Positions 7,934 to 16,488 of a stretch of 64,000 nucleotides of DNA are shown piece by piece; the stretch's first letter is position 1; every line of letters begins with the position of its first letter. The notes under the pieces were generated by a model. That model was not told where the DNA came from. It searched no databases and saw only the letters and a program-made list of their open reading frames with translations. This DNA comes from Elusimicrobia bacterium UBA5214 (GTDB lineage: Bacteria; Elusimicrobiota; UBA5214): positions 140,700 through 204,699 of the forward strand of contig DHVG01000002.1 in the NCBI GenBank assembly GCA_002412545.1, in the 5' to 3' direction. The position numbers were made by a program, and so were the translations under genes.

Positions 7934-7980
7934 AAACCGCTAATTTTCAGAAAAATCTGAAATAGCGGTTTTTATATTTT
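7934..7980 (+). terminator. Leader terminator before the cytochrome operon
   Basis: AAACCGCTA (7934-7942) and TAGCGGTTT (7963-7971) form the base of the stem, extended inside by TTTCAG/CTGAAA, followed by TTTATATTTT. It lies inside the leader and must be read through for expression of the downstream genes. Confidence 0.8.
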
Positions 7981-8047
7981 TACGAAAAGAAAAACATTCA
8001 TCCGAGTATAAGTTTAACATAACTAAAAGAGGAAGGAGGTGAGAGAA

Positions 8048-8677
8048 ATGGGAACAAGAGCAAATTTTCTCAAAGTTGTATTGGTGACTACCATCGGTAT
8101 TGGTATTGGGTTATTCATTCCGCGTATTGCTGGAACTCATTGTGATACGCTTGATGGTCCGGTAGTAACGACCGCAAAGACGGCTTTAGAGAAGGGTGAT
8201 GTAACTCCGGTTCTCAAGTGGGTGAGTAAAGAATATGAAAATGAAATTCGTGACTTGTTTAAGAAGACACTGGCGGTAAGAGGTAAAAGTCCGGAAGCAA
8301 AAGAACTTGCCGATATGTATTTCTTTGAAACATTAGTACGGCTACATCGTGCTGGTGAAGGTGCACCTTACACTGGTCTTAAACCTGCTGGTGCCGTAGA
8401 ACCTCCGGTAGCGGCAGCGGATAAAGCATTGGAGATGGGTAATGTTGATGGTTTAGTAAAAAATATAACCGACCATACTGCTGCGGCGATTCGTGAACGG
8501 TTTAATCGTGTCATTGAAACAAAAAAACATATGGACGAAAGTGTTGAAGCAGGACGAGAATATGTAGAAGCATATATTGAGTTCACTCATTATGTAGAAC
8601 GACTCCATCTTACTGCCCACGGTGCCCCTGGACATCACGGTGAACCGGAAGGGAAAGAACCGGAACATAAACACTAA
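8048..8677 (+). CDS. DUF6448 family exported protein
   Basis: The 209-residue protein starts at ATG 8048 behind GGAAGGAGGT (8031-8040); a GTG three codons upstream lies over the ribosome site. A hydrophobic segment (about residues 9-29) precedes HCDTLDGPVV, the start of the DUF6448 domain, which runs as mostly helical sequence with LAVRGKSPEAKELADMYFFETLVRLHRAGEGAPYTGL. The tail is His-rich (HGAPGHHGEPEGKEPEHKH), suggesting metal or haem contact. The function of the family is unknown. It leads an operon with an eight-haem cytochrome, so a periplasmic accessory role in that redox system is inferred. Confidence 0.75.
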   Translation: MGTRANFLKVVLVTTIGIGIGLFIPRIAGTHCDTLDGPVVTTAKTALEKGDVTPVLKWVSKEYENEIRDLFKKTLAVRGKSPEAKELADMYFFETLVRLHRAGEGAPYTGLKPAGAVEPPVAAADKALEMGNVDGLVKNITDHTAAAIRERFNRVIETKKHMDESVEAGREYVEAYIEFTHYVERLHLTAHGAPGHHGEPEGKEPEHKH

Positions 8678-8718
8678 CCGTCTATAATAAGTATAACACT
8701 AATGGAGGTGAAGTTCAG

Positions 8719-9975
8719 ATGCGAAGGTTTAATTTATGTGCAATTTTTATTGTAATGGTTAGTTTTATCTTCGTTTCCGGCGCATCAACACAAGAATGTG
8801 TTGATTGCCATAAAAAGGTCACCCCAAACATTGTCTCTGACTGGCAATTAAGCAAGCACGGTCAGATTGGGATTGGTTGTTCAATCTGTCACGGTAACGA
8901 ACATAAATCTGCAGAAGATGTAGCGAAGGCGAAAATTCCTCTACCCGAGACCTGCGCCACCTGTCACAAAACACGTTTTGAACAGTTTAAGGGAGGGAAA
9001 CATGCTTTCGCTTGGGCAGCAATGAAAGCGATGCCTACTGCTCATTGGCAACCAATGGCACTAATGGAAGGGATGAAAGGTTGTGGTGGATGTCATAAGA
9101 TTGGATTAAAAACCGAGGATGAAATTAAAGAGTTAAAAAAAACTGGTCCCGGGTTTGGTCTTGCTTCCTGTGATGCTTGTCATACTCGGCATACTTTCTC
9201 CATTGAAGAAGCTCGTCAGCCACAAGCCTGTGAAACCTGCCATATGGGTTTTGACCATCCACAATGGGAAATGTATTCCACTTCCAAACATGGTGTTCGC
9301 TACTTATTGAAACAAAATAAAGTACTTCCGGAGACAGTTGCTGCACCAACTTGTCAAACCTGTCATCTGCAGGAAGGTAATCATAAAGTCAAAACCGCTT
9401 GGGGATTCCTTGCGGTGCGCCTGCCGATGCCTGAGGATAAAGAATGGGCTTCTGACCGTGCAACTGTTCTTCAAGGGCTTGGTGTGCTTGACCCGGAAGG
9501 TAAACCAACTGCCCGGTTGGATATTGTTAAAGCAGCCGATGTTGCCCGGTTGACTCAAGAGGATTGGCAAAAAGAACGGGATAAGATGCTGAAAACCTGC
9601 AATCAATGTCATTCTCTCAACTTTGTGAAAGGGGAATTAGAAAAAGGTGACCGGATGATTAAAGAAGCGGACCGTTTGATGGCTGAGGCAATTCGCATCG
9701 TTGCGGATTTATACAATGATGGTATACTTGCCAAACCGAAGAATTATGCTTACACATTTCCCGACTTGCTTACCTTCCACGATGCACCGACAGTGATTGA
9801 ACAGAAACTTTTTGTGATGTATCTGGAACATCGGATGAGAACATTCCAGGGGACATTTCACGCTAATCCTGATTATGCATTATGGTATGGTTGGAGTGAA
9901 ATGCAGCGTGACTTCACCGAGATTAAAACCATCGCTGAAGAACTGCGGACGAGAACAAAAGAAAAGAAAAAATGA
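8719..9975 (+). CDS. Octahaem cytochrome c of the hydroxylamine oxidoreductase (HAO)-like family
   Basis: The 418-residue protein has a signal peptide and exactly eight CXXCH haem-binding sites: CVDCH, CSICH, CATCH, CGGCH, CDACH, CETCH, CQTCH and CNQCH. Their spacing, the long haem-free C-terminal helical part and FHANPDYALWYGWSEMQRDF near the end fit the octahaem HAO/HAO-related family, whose members oxidise hydroxylamine or reduce nitrite/hydroxylamine in the periplasm. Direction depends on a cross-linking tyrosine that I cannot place with confidence. GGAGGTGA precedes the ATG. The M24 homologue follows 20 bases later and DUF6448 precedes it, so the three form one operon. No dedicated cytochrome c maturation genes are in the window. 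Confidence 0.85.
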   Translation: MRRFNLCAIFIVMVSFIFVSGASTQECVDCHKKVTPNIVSDWQLSKHGQIGIGCSICHGNEHKSAEDVAKAKIPLPETCATCHKTRFEQFKGGKHAFAWAAMKAMPTAHWQPMALMEGMKGCGGCHKIGLKTEDEIKELKKTGPGFGLASCDACHTRHTFSIEEARQPQACETCHMGFDHPQWEMYSTSKHGVRYLLKQNKVLPETVAAPTCQTCHLQEGNHKVKTAWGFLAVRLPMPEDKEWASDRATVLQGLGVLDPEGKPTARLDIVKAADVARLTQEDWQKERDKMLKTCNQCHSLNFVKGELEKGDRMIKEADRLMAEAIRIVADLYNDGILAKPKNYAYTFPDLLTFHDAPTVIEQKLFVMYLEHRMRTFQGTFHANPDYALWYGWSEMQRDFTEIKTIAEELRTRTKEKKK

Positions 9976-9995
9976 AACAATGAGGAGGTGGAGAA

Positions 9996-11117
9996 ATGGT
10001 AAATCCGCGCTATCAGAAACGTTTAGAAAGATGTGGTCATTTGATGAAAGAAACCGGACTGGATGTTATTCTGCTCAGTAAACCGGCTAATCTGTTTTAT
10101 CTTACCGGTGACGGTCGTCTCTGTGCCTACGCGATGGTTACGCAAGGAGGTAAAGTTGCTCTTGGTGTTCCGCAGACCGATGTGGAAGATGTCAAGCAGG
10201 TGGCACATTTTGACCATCTTGTTGGTTTTGAAGATGAGGTGGGGATGATACATTCTATTGCGCATTACTTTATGCATTTTAATATTAGTAAAGGTGTATT
10301 GGGGCTGGAATATACTTTTCTCACTCAAGTAATGATGGGAATGTTTACCCATCCCCATGCCAAGCCGAAAGGGGTAACGGTCAAGGACTGTACCCATATT
10401 ATGTCTGAACTGCGTATAGTCAAGGATGCCGAGGAAATTGAAAATATCCAGAGAGCAGCAAAAGTGGCTGATGTGGGAATGGATGCGGCAGTAAAAGCGG
10501 TGAAACCAGGTCTCAGCGAAAGCCAAATTGCTGCCGAATCCGAGTATGCAATGCGGCAGAACGGTGCTGAAGGTTTTTGGCGAACTTATGTCTCCTCGGG
10601 TCCGCGGACAAATATTGCTCACGGGTTACCTACATTACGCAAACTGCAAAACGGTGATTTGGTAATGATTGATGTTCATCCAATTGTTAATGGTTACAGT
10701 GCGGATATGTGTCGGACAGTATGCGTGGGTAAACCAACGGTAGAGCAGCAAACCGCTTAAGATTTGTATTTAAAAGCACAACAGGCAACCATCAGCAAAA
10801 TCAAAGCCGGGGTCAAGATAATGGAGCTTGAAGAGACATTGCACGGAGTGCTTAAAAACGCTGGACATAGTGAGCATATTTTCGGTCCACCGATTCACGG
10901 TGTCGGTATAGAGTTTGAAGAAGCACCTTTACCACCTGGACATGCTTTTTTCCACGGTGAAAAAGAACCACCACCTTTAGAAACTAATGTAGTCATTTCG
11001 GTAGGTAATTGCGGCTTGTATACTGGTCCTTGGGGTGTGCGCGTGGAAGACACGGTAGTTGTTGGTGCCGAGGGACCGGTTGTTCTCACCGGTTATCCAC
11101 GAAAATTGGGGAAATAG
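9996..11117 (+). pseudogene. M24 (Xaa-Pro aminopeptidase-like) protein interrupted by an in-frame TAA
   Basis: The frame starts at ATG 9996 behind GAGGAGGTGG and encodes a creatinase N-domain and the start of the M24 pita-bread fold, including VMIDVHPIVNGYSADMCRT with two aspartates matching metal ligands. TAA at 10758-10760 follows EQQTA; the same frame continues to 11117 with no shift (DLYLKAQQATISKIKAG, PPIHGVGIEFEEAP, GVRVEDTVVV). Together they make a full-length M24 protein of about 373 codons. The usual IEPG glutamate motif is replaced by SVGNCGLY, so even an intact version may lack canonical metallopeptidase activity. A nonsense mutation, sequencing error or read-through are the options; a changed genetic code is excluded by ordinary TAA use elsewhere. 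Confidence 0.8.
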
Positions 11118-11170
11118 GTGTGACCATTTCTCAAAAAGATAAAGAACTGCAGGCAGGACAACACCGTCCC

Positions 11171-12292
11171 TCAGTAGAATTTGTTAACAACGAATTTAGC
11201 AATTCGACAGGCAGCATCAGGGAGAGAAAACTTTTTTACACGATTTTGTAATTCCTTAATTTTTTCCGGTGAATTAACCAGTTTGACAATCAAAGAGACA
11301 ATTTTATCCGGTTCGGTCTCCACATAACCAAGTTCATGTTTCTTAATTAGTTCCGCATTACCTTCTTCCTGCCCGGGAGTAATATGGGTAATGATTATCG
11401 GTTTACCAGCAGCAAGACATTCGGTTACAATTGCTCCTCCAGCTTTAGTTACCACTAAATCCGCTGCCCGTAAGTAATTAGCCATATTATCTACCCAGGA
11501 GAAAATGCGTGTTGACGGGAAATATTTTCTTTTGCTTAATTCTTGGTAAACATTCTCATACTTGCCGCAGATTACCATAATCTGTCCAGGTAGACCTACA
11601 TAATTGCTTAACTTCTTAATTACTGCAAGCAATTTTTCTATTTTTCCTAAACCAAGGGTGAAAAGGATAGTCGGCACTTCCGAGTTTAATCCTAAATCGT
11701 TAAGGAATTTGTTCCGATTGAAAGGTTCACCAAGTTCAGGATTTACTGGGAAACCAAAGACCTTGATTTTTTCCGGATTAACCCCTTGGTTTATAATTAC
11801 TTCGGCAGTATCTTGGTTCGGAACAAAATAGTAATTGACTAATTCACTTAGCCACGAATAGTGTATAGAAATTGAGTCAGTAATTACCATTAAATATTTT
11901 ATTTTTTGGTTAAACTTTTCGTTATATACTTCAAGGATATAATTCCAGTAAGGATGAGTAGAAATAAGCAGGTCCGGTCTCTTTTCGTTGAAAAGTTGGT
12001 AAAATGGTTTATAAAAAGGTTCAGTAAAAATGTTCATAATCCGGAATATCTGTTTACAGTTGGTAAGACGGTAGGTTAAGTCCCAGAGGGAAGGACAATA
12101 TTCAACACTTTTTTCGTAGTAGTTACGGGCAAAATTGGTAATTAAAGGATTACCAATTTTTACTAAATCAAGCACCTCAGTTTCTACTTCTTCCGGGTAT
12201 CCGCCGATTTGGCGGATTGCTTCATTGAGATAACGTGCGGCAGTTAGATGTCCTGAACCATAACTTGCGGTTAAAATGAGGATTTTTTTCAT
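11171..12292 (-). CDS. MGDG synthase/UgtP-like glycosyltransferase (GT28 type)
   Basis: The 373-residue protein starts at ATG 12290-12292 (MKKILILTASYGSGHLTAARYL); an upstream extension would overlap argS and run through a repeat array. The N-terminus has the galactolipid-synthase G-G-H motif (SYGSGH), the middle has LISTHPYWNYI and YFVPNQDTAEVIINQGV...VFGFPVNP, and the C-terminal nucleotide-sugar site reads VTKAGGAIVTECLAAGKPIIITHITPGQEEGNAELI. It probably transfers a sugar to diacylglycerol or a similar lipid at the membrane. It is the last gene of the minus-strand housekeeping run and converges on the M24 gene with a 53-base gap and no clear terminator. Confidence 0.82.
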   Translation of the reverse strand: MKKILILTASYGSGHLTAARYLNEAIRQIGGYPEEVETEVLDLVKIGNPLITNFARNYYEKSVEYCPSLWDLTYRLTNCKQIFRIMNIFTEPFYKPFYQLFNEKRPDLLISTHPYWNYILEVYNEKFNQKIKYLMVITDSISIHYSWLSELVNYYFVPNQDTAEVIINQGVNPEKIKVFGFPVNPELGEPFNRNKFLNDLGLNSEVPTILFTLGLGKIEKLLAVIKKLSNYVGLPGQIMVICGKYENVYQELSKRKYFPSTRIFSWVDNMANYLRAADLVVTKAGGAIVTECLAAGKPIIITHITPGQEEGNAELIKKHELGYVETEPDKIVSLIVKLVNSPEKIKELQNRVKKFSLPDAACRIAKFVVNKFY

Positions 12293-12311
12293 TTTGAAGT
12301 AATTCCTCTTA

Positions 12312-12394
12312 GCACTGATTACTACAGATAAAGACCCTGATGACCACGGATAAATCTGCGTAATCTGGTCTCTAATCTGTGTAATCTGCGTTTT
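12312..12394. repeat. Degenerate array with AATCTGNGT units, argS-glycosyltransferase gap
   Basis: Units (T)AATCTG(C/T)GT repeat at roughly 9-12 bases on the right, with inverted relatives (ACAGAT, CACGGAT) on the left, so the array can fold. It occupies the whole 100-base gap between two minus-strand genes. Confidence 0.55.
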
Positions 12395-14105
12395 ACATTT
12401 TTTCCGGTGCAGAAACACCGATTAAGTCCAACCCGGTTCGGATAATTGTTCTTACTGCTTCTACTAAACTTAGCCGGGCTAAAGTCAAATTCCTATCTTC
12501 GGAAATTACCCGATATTTTTCGTAATAACGGTGGAACAAATTAGCCAACTCCAAGAGATAGACCGCTAAATTGTGCGGACTTAAATTTTCTGCACAAGTT
12601 ACCAGAATATCCGGGAAAAAAGAAAGTTTTTTTATTAAGTCAAGTTCTGATTTTTCTTTCAATAGTTGATAGTTGATAGTTAATAGTTGATAGTTGATTC
12701 CTTCTTTTTCTGCCTGACGGAAGATACTTACTGCACGCGTATGTGCGTATTGGATATAGTAGACCGGATTTTCCGGGGATTGTTTCTTTGCCAAGTCAAG
12801 GTCAAATTGTAATTGTGCTTCCGGTGAACGGGTAAGAAAGAAATAACGACAGGCATCTTTTCCTACCTCATCCAGTAATTGTCGCAGAGTAACAAATTCA
12901 CCTGCCCGGGTAGACATTGCTACCGGTTGTCCTTCACGGATAAGACTTACCAACTGGTAAAGAATAATCTGTAACTGCTCCGGTTTGTAACCGAGGGCTT
13001 TTATTCCGGTTTTCATCCGGGCAATGTATCCGTGGTGGTCAGCTCCCCAGAGGTTGATTAGGCGGTCAAATTTTCGTTCCAATTTATCCCGGTGGTAGGC
13101 AAGGTCACCAGCTAAATAAGTTGGACGGCCGTCAGCACGAATCAGAACCCGGTCTTTCTCATCGTTCCCTAAGGTAGATTTGAACCATAAAGCATTGTCT
13201 TTTTCGTAGGCATATCCCTTCTCTTTCAGTTGAGAAATTGTCTCTTCCACTTTTTTCTTTTGGTAAAGGTCGGACTCGGTGGACCAAATATCAAATTTAA
13301 TACTAAAATCTTCCAAATCTTTTTTGATGTCTTCAAGGTTTTCTTCCATAGCGATTTTGGAAAAATAACTTTCTGGTTTCTTTTCTATATCGGCTGGAGT
13401 AAGAACTCCTGCTCTTTCTTGACGGGCTATCTTTGTAGCCATTTCTATAATATCCTTTATATACTCCCCACGGTATGCAGCATTATTTAACCATTCTTCT
13501 TCTTCCGGTGTTAATTTCTTCTTAAATATGAATTCTTTTATTCTTAATTTTACCGTTTTACCTAAGTTTTCAATCTGGTTGCCGATATCATTGATATAAT
13601 ACTCCCTTTTTACTTCCCAACCGAGAAAAGAAAAAATTCTGGCTAAAGAATCACCGATTGCTGCACCTCTGCCGTGTCCGACATGGAGCGGACCGGTAGG
13701 ATTTGCCGAGACAAATTCAAAAAGTATTTTTTCTCTTTTACCTAAGTTTGTTTTTCCATAATTTTTTCCTTGTCCTAAAATTGTTTTTAATTCTTGATAA
13801 ACTCTTTCTGGAGCAAGAGAAAAATTGAGAAAAACCGGGGGCATAAATTCGACTTTAACGAACGGAGAAGAGGGAGTGATAAGTGAAGGGATAATTTTAT
13901 TGGTAATCTCCATAATCTCCACGGCTGGTTTATCTATCTCCTGACTAATAATTGAAACAATATTACATGACCCATCAGCAGAAATGTGTGCAGGTGGAAT
14001 TTCTACCGTAGGTTTTGGTAGTTTTCTATTCTCAGGAATAATTTTTTCTTTTTTTAGTTGTTCAATCAGCTGGTCAATAAAAGTATAAATTTCTTCTTTA
14101 ATCAT
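12393..14105 (-). CDS. argS: Arginyl-tRNA synthetase
   Basis: The 570-residue class I synthetase charges tRNA-Arg. It has the N-terminal Add-1 domain, the HIGH box as HVGHGRGAAIGDSLARI, the WGADHHGYIARM segment, the KMSK-equivalent AMSTRAGEF and the C-terminal DALR anticodon domain (YYIQYAHTRAVSIFRQ ... LHRYYEKYRV-like). A heptamer array at 12661-12698 encodes INYQLLTINYQLL in the DALR region, a stretch absent from ordinary ArgS. It lies downstream of rsfS in the nadD-LCP-rsfS-argS run. Confidence 0.95.
   Translation of the reverse strand: MIKEEIYTFIDQLIEQLKKEKIIPENRKLPKPTVEIPPAHISADGSCNIVSIISQEIDKPAVEIMEITNKIIPSLITPSSPFVKVEFMPPVFLNFSLAPERVYQELKTILGQGKNYGKTNLGKREKILFEFVSANPTGPLHVGHGRGAAIGDSLARIFSFLGWEVKREYYINDIGNQIENLGKTVKLRIKEFIFKKKLTPEEEEWLNNAAYRGEYIKDIIEMATKIARQERAGVLTPADIEKKPESYFSKIAMEENLEDIKKDLEDFSIKFDIWSTESDLYQKKKVEETISQLKEKGYAYEKDNALWFKSTLGNDEKDRVLIRADGRPTYLAGDLAYHRDKLERKFDRLINLWGADHHGYIARMKTGIKALGYKPEQLQIILYQLVSLIREGQPVAMSTRAGEFVTLRQLLDEVGKDACRYFFLTRSPEAQLQFDLDLAKKQSPENPVYYIQYAHTRAVSIFRQAEKEGINYQLLTINYQLLKEKSELDLIKKLSFFPDILVTCAENLSPHNLAVYLLELANLFHRYYEKYRVISEDRNLTLARLSLVEAVRTIIRTGLDLIGVSAPEKM
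12661..12698. repeat. Heptamer array inside argS
   Basis: Five copies of AGTTGAT (one AGTTAAT) lie in frame; on the coding strand they give INYQLLTINYQLL. Confidence 0.8.
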
Positions 14106-14110
14106 TTCTT

Positions 14111-14160
14111 ATACACGAATAAACACGAATTTTACTTTTCTCGCGAATATTTGCGAATTG
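14111..14160. repeat. Degenerate array, ACGAAT/GCGAAT units
   Basis: Four copies of (A/G)CGAAT at about 10-17-base spacing span the argS-rsfS gap and run into the 3' end of rsfS, so the last RsfS residues (IRKYSREK) are encoded by the array. Confidence 0.55.
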
Positions 14161-14545
14161 TTTTCTTTTTTGCGATTTGGCGTTTCTTGATGCGTTTTTG
14201 CGTTGTTTCCCAAGAGACCATTTTCGCTCCCTTCCAGAATTTTTCTAAATTGTAGAAATTACGTATCTCGGGCAGGAAAAGATGAACAATCAATCCACCG
14301 TAATCTAAAACTTGCCAGGAAGAGGACGAAACGCCATCTTCACGGAGAGGAGAAATATTTTCTTTACTTAAATTTTCGTTTAAAGTTTCTCTTAAAGTCG
14401 TTAAATGCAAGGAAGAAGTAGCATTAGCGAGAAAAAAATAGTCAGTAAGGAAAGTCAACTTACGGACATCAAGGATAACTATTTTTTCTGCTTTTTCTGC
14501 CCGAAGCAATAAAGCAATTTTTTTTGCTAATTGACGGAAATTCAC
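14132..14545 (-). CDS. rsfS: Ribosomal silencing factor RsfS (Iojap/DUF143)
   Basis: The 137-residue protein binds uL14 and blocks joining of ribosomal subunits in starvation. The core LRAEKAEKIVILDVRKLTFLTDYFFLANATSS and WQVLDYGGLIVHLFLPEIRNFYNLEKFW match the family. The start is GTG at 14543-14545, 10 bases after GGGAGGTGA. The basic C-terminal tail after FWKGAKM is longer than usual and ends in the ACGAAT repeat array. The gene sits between LCP and argS in a tight run. Confidence 0.9.
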   Translation of the reverse strand: MNFRQLAKKIALLLRAEKAEKIVILDVRKLTFLTDYFFLANATSSLHLTTLRETLNENLSKENISPLREDGVSSSSWQVLDYGGLIVHLFLPEIRNFYNLEKFWKGAKMVSWETTQKRIKKRQIAKKKTIRKYSREK

Positions 14546-14570
14546 GAGATATCAATCACCTCCCTGATGA

Positions 14571-15815
14571 CTACTTAAGAATTTTTTTATCTTTTAAACA
14601 ATCTTCACCAAGAATAATAGTTACATCAACCATCCTTTCCGGTTCAATATTACTAATTAAATCGTTACCCGGAAAGATACTTTTTACCTTTTCGGTTTTT
14701 TTTAAATCACCAGTCCGGTCAATAATCAGGGTAGATTGCTTTTTCTCCCCATAATTACCCCATTTAATTACATCTACCCCCTGGCGCCGTAAAAAACGGG
14801 TCATCCGGAGAGCTAATCCTTGTTGTTCAGTAGCATTCCATACTTCAGCAGTTACGGTAGGTAAAACTGTCTCTTCAGTTGAAATTTTTTCTTCCGGTTT
14901 TATTTCCTCTAATCTGCTCACTGAAAGCAATTCAGTTACCGGACCGATTTTTCCTTTATCGGGTATCCATAAATTAGAGTCGGGTCTTCCGGGAAGATAA
15001 AGAATACGTAAATTATCCGGAGAGAAATTTTTTACTTCCGAAGATAAATTTAGCAAATCCCAGAATGATAGATTCGTCTGAATTTTTGCGACGGCTTCTT
15101 TCAGGAGTAAAGGTAACCTAAAAAAAAGTAAAGGATTCTTTATTTTAGCAAAGATACTGCGTAAAAACCGTTGTTGGCGGACAGTCCTTTCCGTATCACC
15201 GCTTTCATCACGGTAACGGACATATTCCAGTGCCTTTTTGCCGTTGAGAATATATTCACCGGGCTCAAAATGGATATCCAACTTTCCCCAACTATCATGA
15301 TAATCCATAACTTTATCTATTTTGATTGGTATGCCACCGAGTAAATTAACAATTTTGACAAATGATGAATAGTCTAACTGGCAATAATAAGGGATAACAA
15401 TTTGCTTTTCTTCCGAAGAAAGGAATTCTTCAATTACTTTTTTGAAAGAAGCGGGAGCTTGCGAGTTCCCTTCCTGACGACAATAATAAGCATAAATTTC
15501 GTTAATTCTCTTATTTCTGAAGTAGTTACCTCTTGGTACCGTAGATTCAATTCTTGTATCCCGCGGGATGAAAAGTAAATTAAGAGATTTTTCTTTGGGT
15601 AAGTAACTAAAGACAATAATCGTATCCGCATGTTTAGCGTAAGCAACTTCGTCACAACCGAGGAGTAAACCGTAGATAGTTTCATTTTTACTGATTGCTT
15701 TAGTAAGCGGACTGGTTAAGGAAAAATATAAAGAAAAAATAATCAGTAACAGGAAAATTGCAAAAATATAGTGTTCGGTCTGAAATTGGGAGAAAATTGT
15801 TTTATTTTTTTCCAT
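14571..15815 (-). CDS. LytR-CpsA-Psr (LCP) family protein with LytR_C domain
   Basis: The 414-residue membrane protein has one N-terminal transmembrane helix (about residues 13-33), the LCP catalytic domain (DTIIVFSYLPKEKSLNLLFIPRDTRI, the R/D core of pyrophosphate lipid transfer, and ALEYVRYRDESGDTERTVRQQRFL) and a C-terminal LytR_C domain (AEVWNATEQQGLALRMTRFLRRQG). LCP enzymes move glycopolymers from undecaprenyl carriers to the wall or envelope acceptors. It overlaps nadD by 14 bases and precedes rsfS, a linkage common in many bacteria. Confidence 0.9.
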   Translation of the reverse strand: MEKNKTIFSQFQTEHYIFAIFLLLIIFSLYFSLTSPLTKAISKNETIYGLLLGCDEVAYAKHADTIIVFSYLPKEKSLNLLFIPRDTRIESTVPRGNYFRNKRINEIYAYYCRQEGNSQAPASFKKVIEEFLSSEEKQIVIPYYCQLDYSSFVKIVNLLGGIPIKIDKVMDYHDSWGKLDIHFEPGEYILNGKKALEYVRYRDESGDTERTVRQQRFLRSIFAKIKNPLLFFRLPLLLKEAVAKIQTNLSFWDLLNLSSEVKNFSPDNLRILYLPGRPDSNLWIPDKGKIGPVTELLSVSRLEEIKPEEKISTEETVLPTVTAEVWNATEQQGLALRMTRFLRRQGVDVIKWGNYGEKKQSTLIIDRTGDLKKTEKVKSIFPGNDLISNIEPERMVDVTIILGEDCLKDKKILK

Positions 15816-16386
15816 AGAGCCGATTTTGGTAAATATATTCTTCTACATTCCCAGGGACAAAATATTTTATACTTTTCCCTTCACCGATATATTCTCTAAG
15901 TTCTTTACTGGAAATATCTAAACCAAGAAGGGGGAAAACAGTGACCTTTTTAAGGATTTCCTTTTTTACTTTCTCAGTTGGAACTCCCGGGCGCATACCG
16001 ACAATGAATGAACATAATTCTAATATTTTTGTTCCTTTTTCCCAAGTATCAATTTCAAGCAGTGTATCCGAACCAATAAGAAAAAAAAGTTCATCTTTTG
16101 GGTATTTTCGTTTAAAAAAGTTTATTGTTTTGTAAGTGTAAGATTTACCTTTACTCTTTAATTCAAATGGGGAAAGAGAAAAGTATTTATTGTTTTGAAT
16201 CGCCAGTTTTACCATCTGGTAGCGGTCTTCTGCTGGAGCAAGGTCAGAAACTTTATGTGGCGGCTTACCCGCAGGAATAAAAATAACCTGGTCTAAATTG
16301 AGGTATTCTCTTGAGGTTTCGGCTAGAATCAAATGTCCGTAATGAATTGGGTTAAAACAACCACCGAATAATGCAATTTTCATCAT
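15802..16386 (-). CDS. nadD: Nicotinate-nucleotide adenylyltransferase
   Basis: The 194-residue enzyme adenylates nicotinate mononucleotide in NAD synthesis. GGCFNPIHYGHLILAE carries the nucleotidyltransferase HXGH motif, FIPAGKPPHK binds substrate and DISSKELREYI is the C-terminal ISSTXXR motif. Two consecutive ATGs (16384-16386 and 16381-16383) could start it. The region directly upstream, up to proA, is a nonamer repeat array. Confidence 0.93.
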   Translation of the reverse strand: MMKIALFGGCFNPIHYGHLILAETSREYLNLDQVIFIPAGKPPHKVSDLAPAEDRYQMVKLAIQNNKYFSLSPFELKSKGKSYTYKTINFFKRKYPKDELFFLIGSDTLLEIDTWEKGTKILELCSFIVGMRPGVPTEKVKKEILKKVTVFPLLGLDISSKELREYIGEGKSIKYFVPGNVEEYIYQNRLYGKK

Positions 16387-16387
16387 T

Positions 16388-16486
16388 CCGTTATTTCCGT
16401 TGAGTCCGTTTTGACCGTTTAGTCGGTTATTTCCGTTGAGACCGTTGAACGGGCTGAACGGACTAAACGGATTAAACGGACTTAAC
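16388..16486. repeat. Eleven-unit inverted nonamer array filling the proA-nadD gap
   Basis: The stretch divides cleanly into eleven 9-base units. The first seven are of the type CCGTTNNNN (CCGTTGAGT, CCGTTTAGT), the last four of the type GGNNTNAAC (GGACTAAAC), which is the reverse complement of the first type. The array therefore folds into a long hairpin. It starts one base outside nadD and ends two bases before the proA stop. Confidence 0.85.
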
Positions 16487-16488
16487 GC

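Noticed and set aside
10023..10622. 199-residue reverse reading frame
   Set aside because: It is the antisense shadow of the M24 gene, which has clear homology and a strong ribosome site.
10758..10760. Recoding of TAA as a sense codon
   Set aside because: Many other genes in the window end normally at TAA, including yggS, pilT and proC.
11118..11170. Bidirectional terminator between the convergent M24 and glycosyltransferase genes
   Set aside because: No stem with a flanking T tract is visible in the 53 bases.
16388..16486. CRISPR array
   Set aside because: Units are 9 bases with no spacers and invert half-way; CRISPR repeats are longer and alternate with unique spacers.
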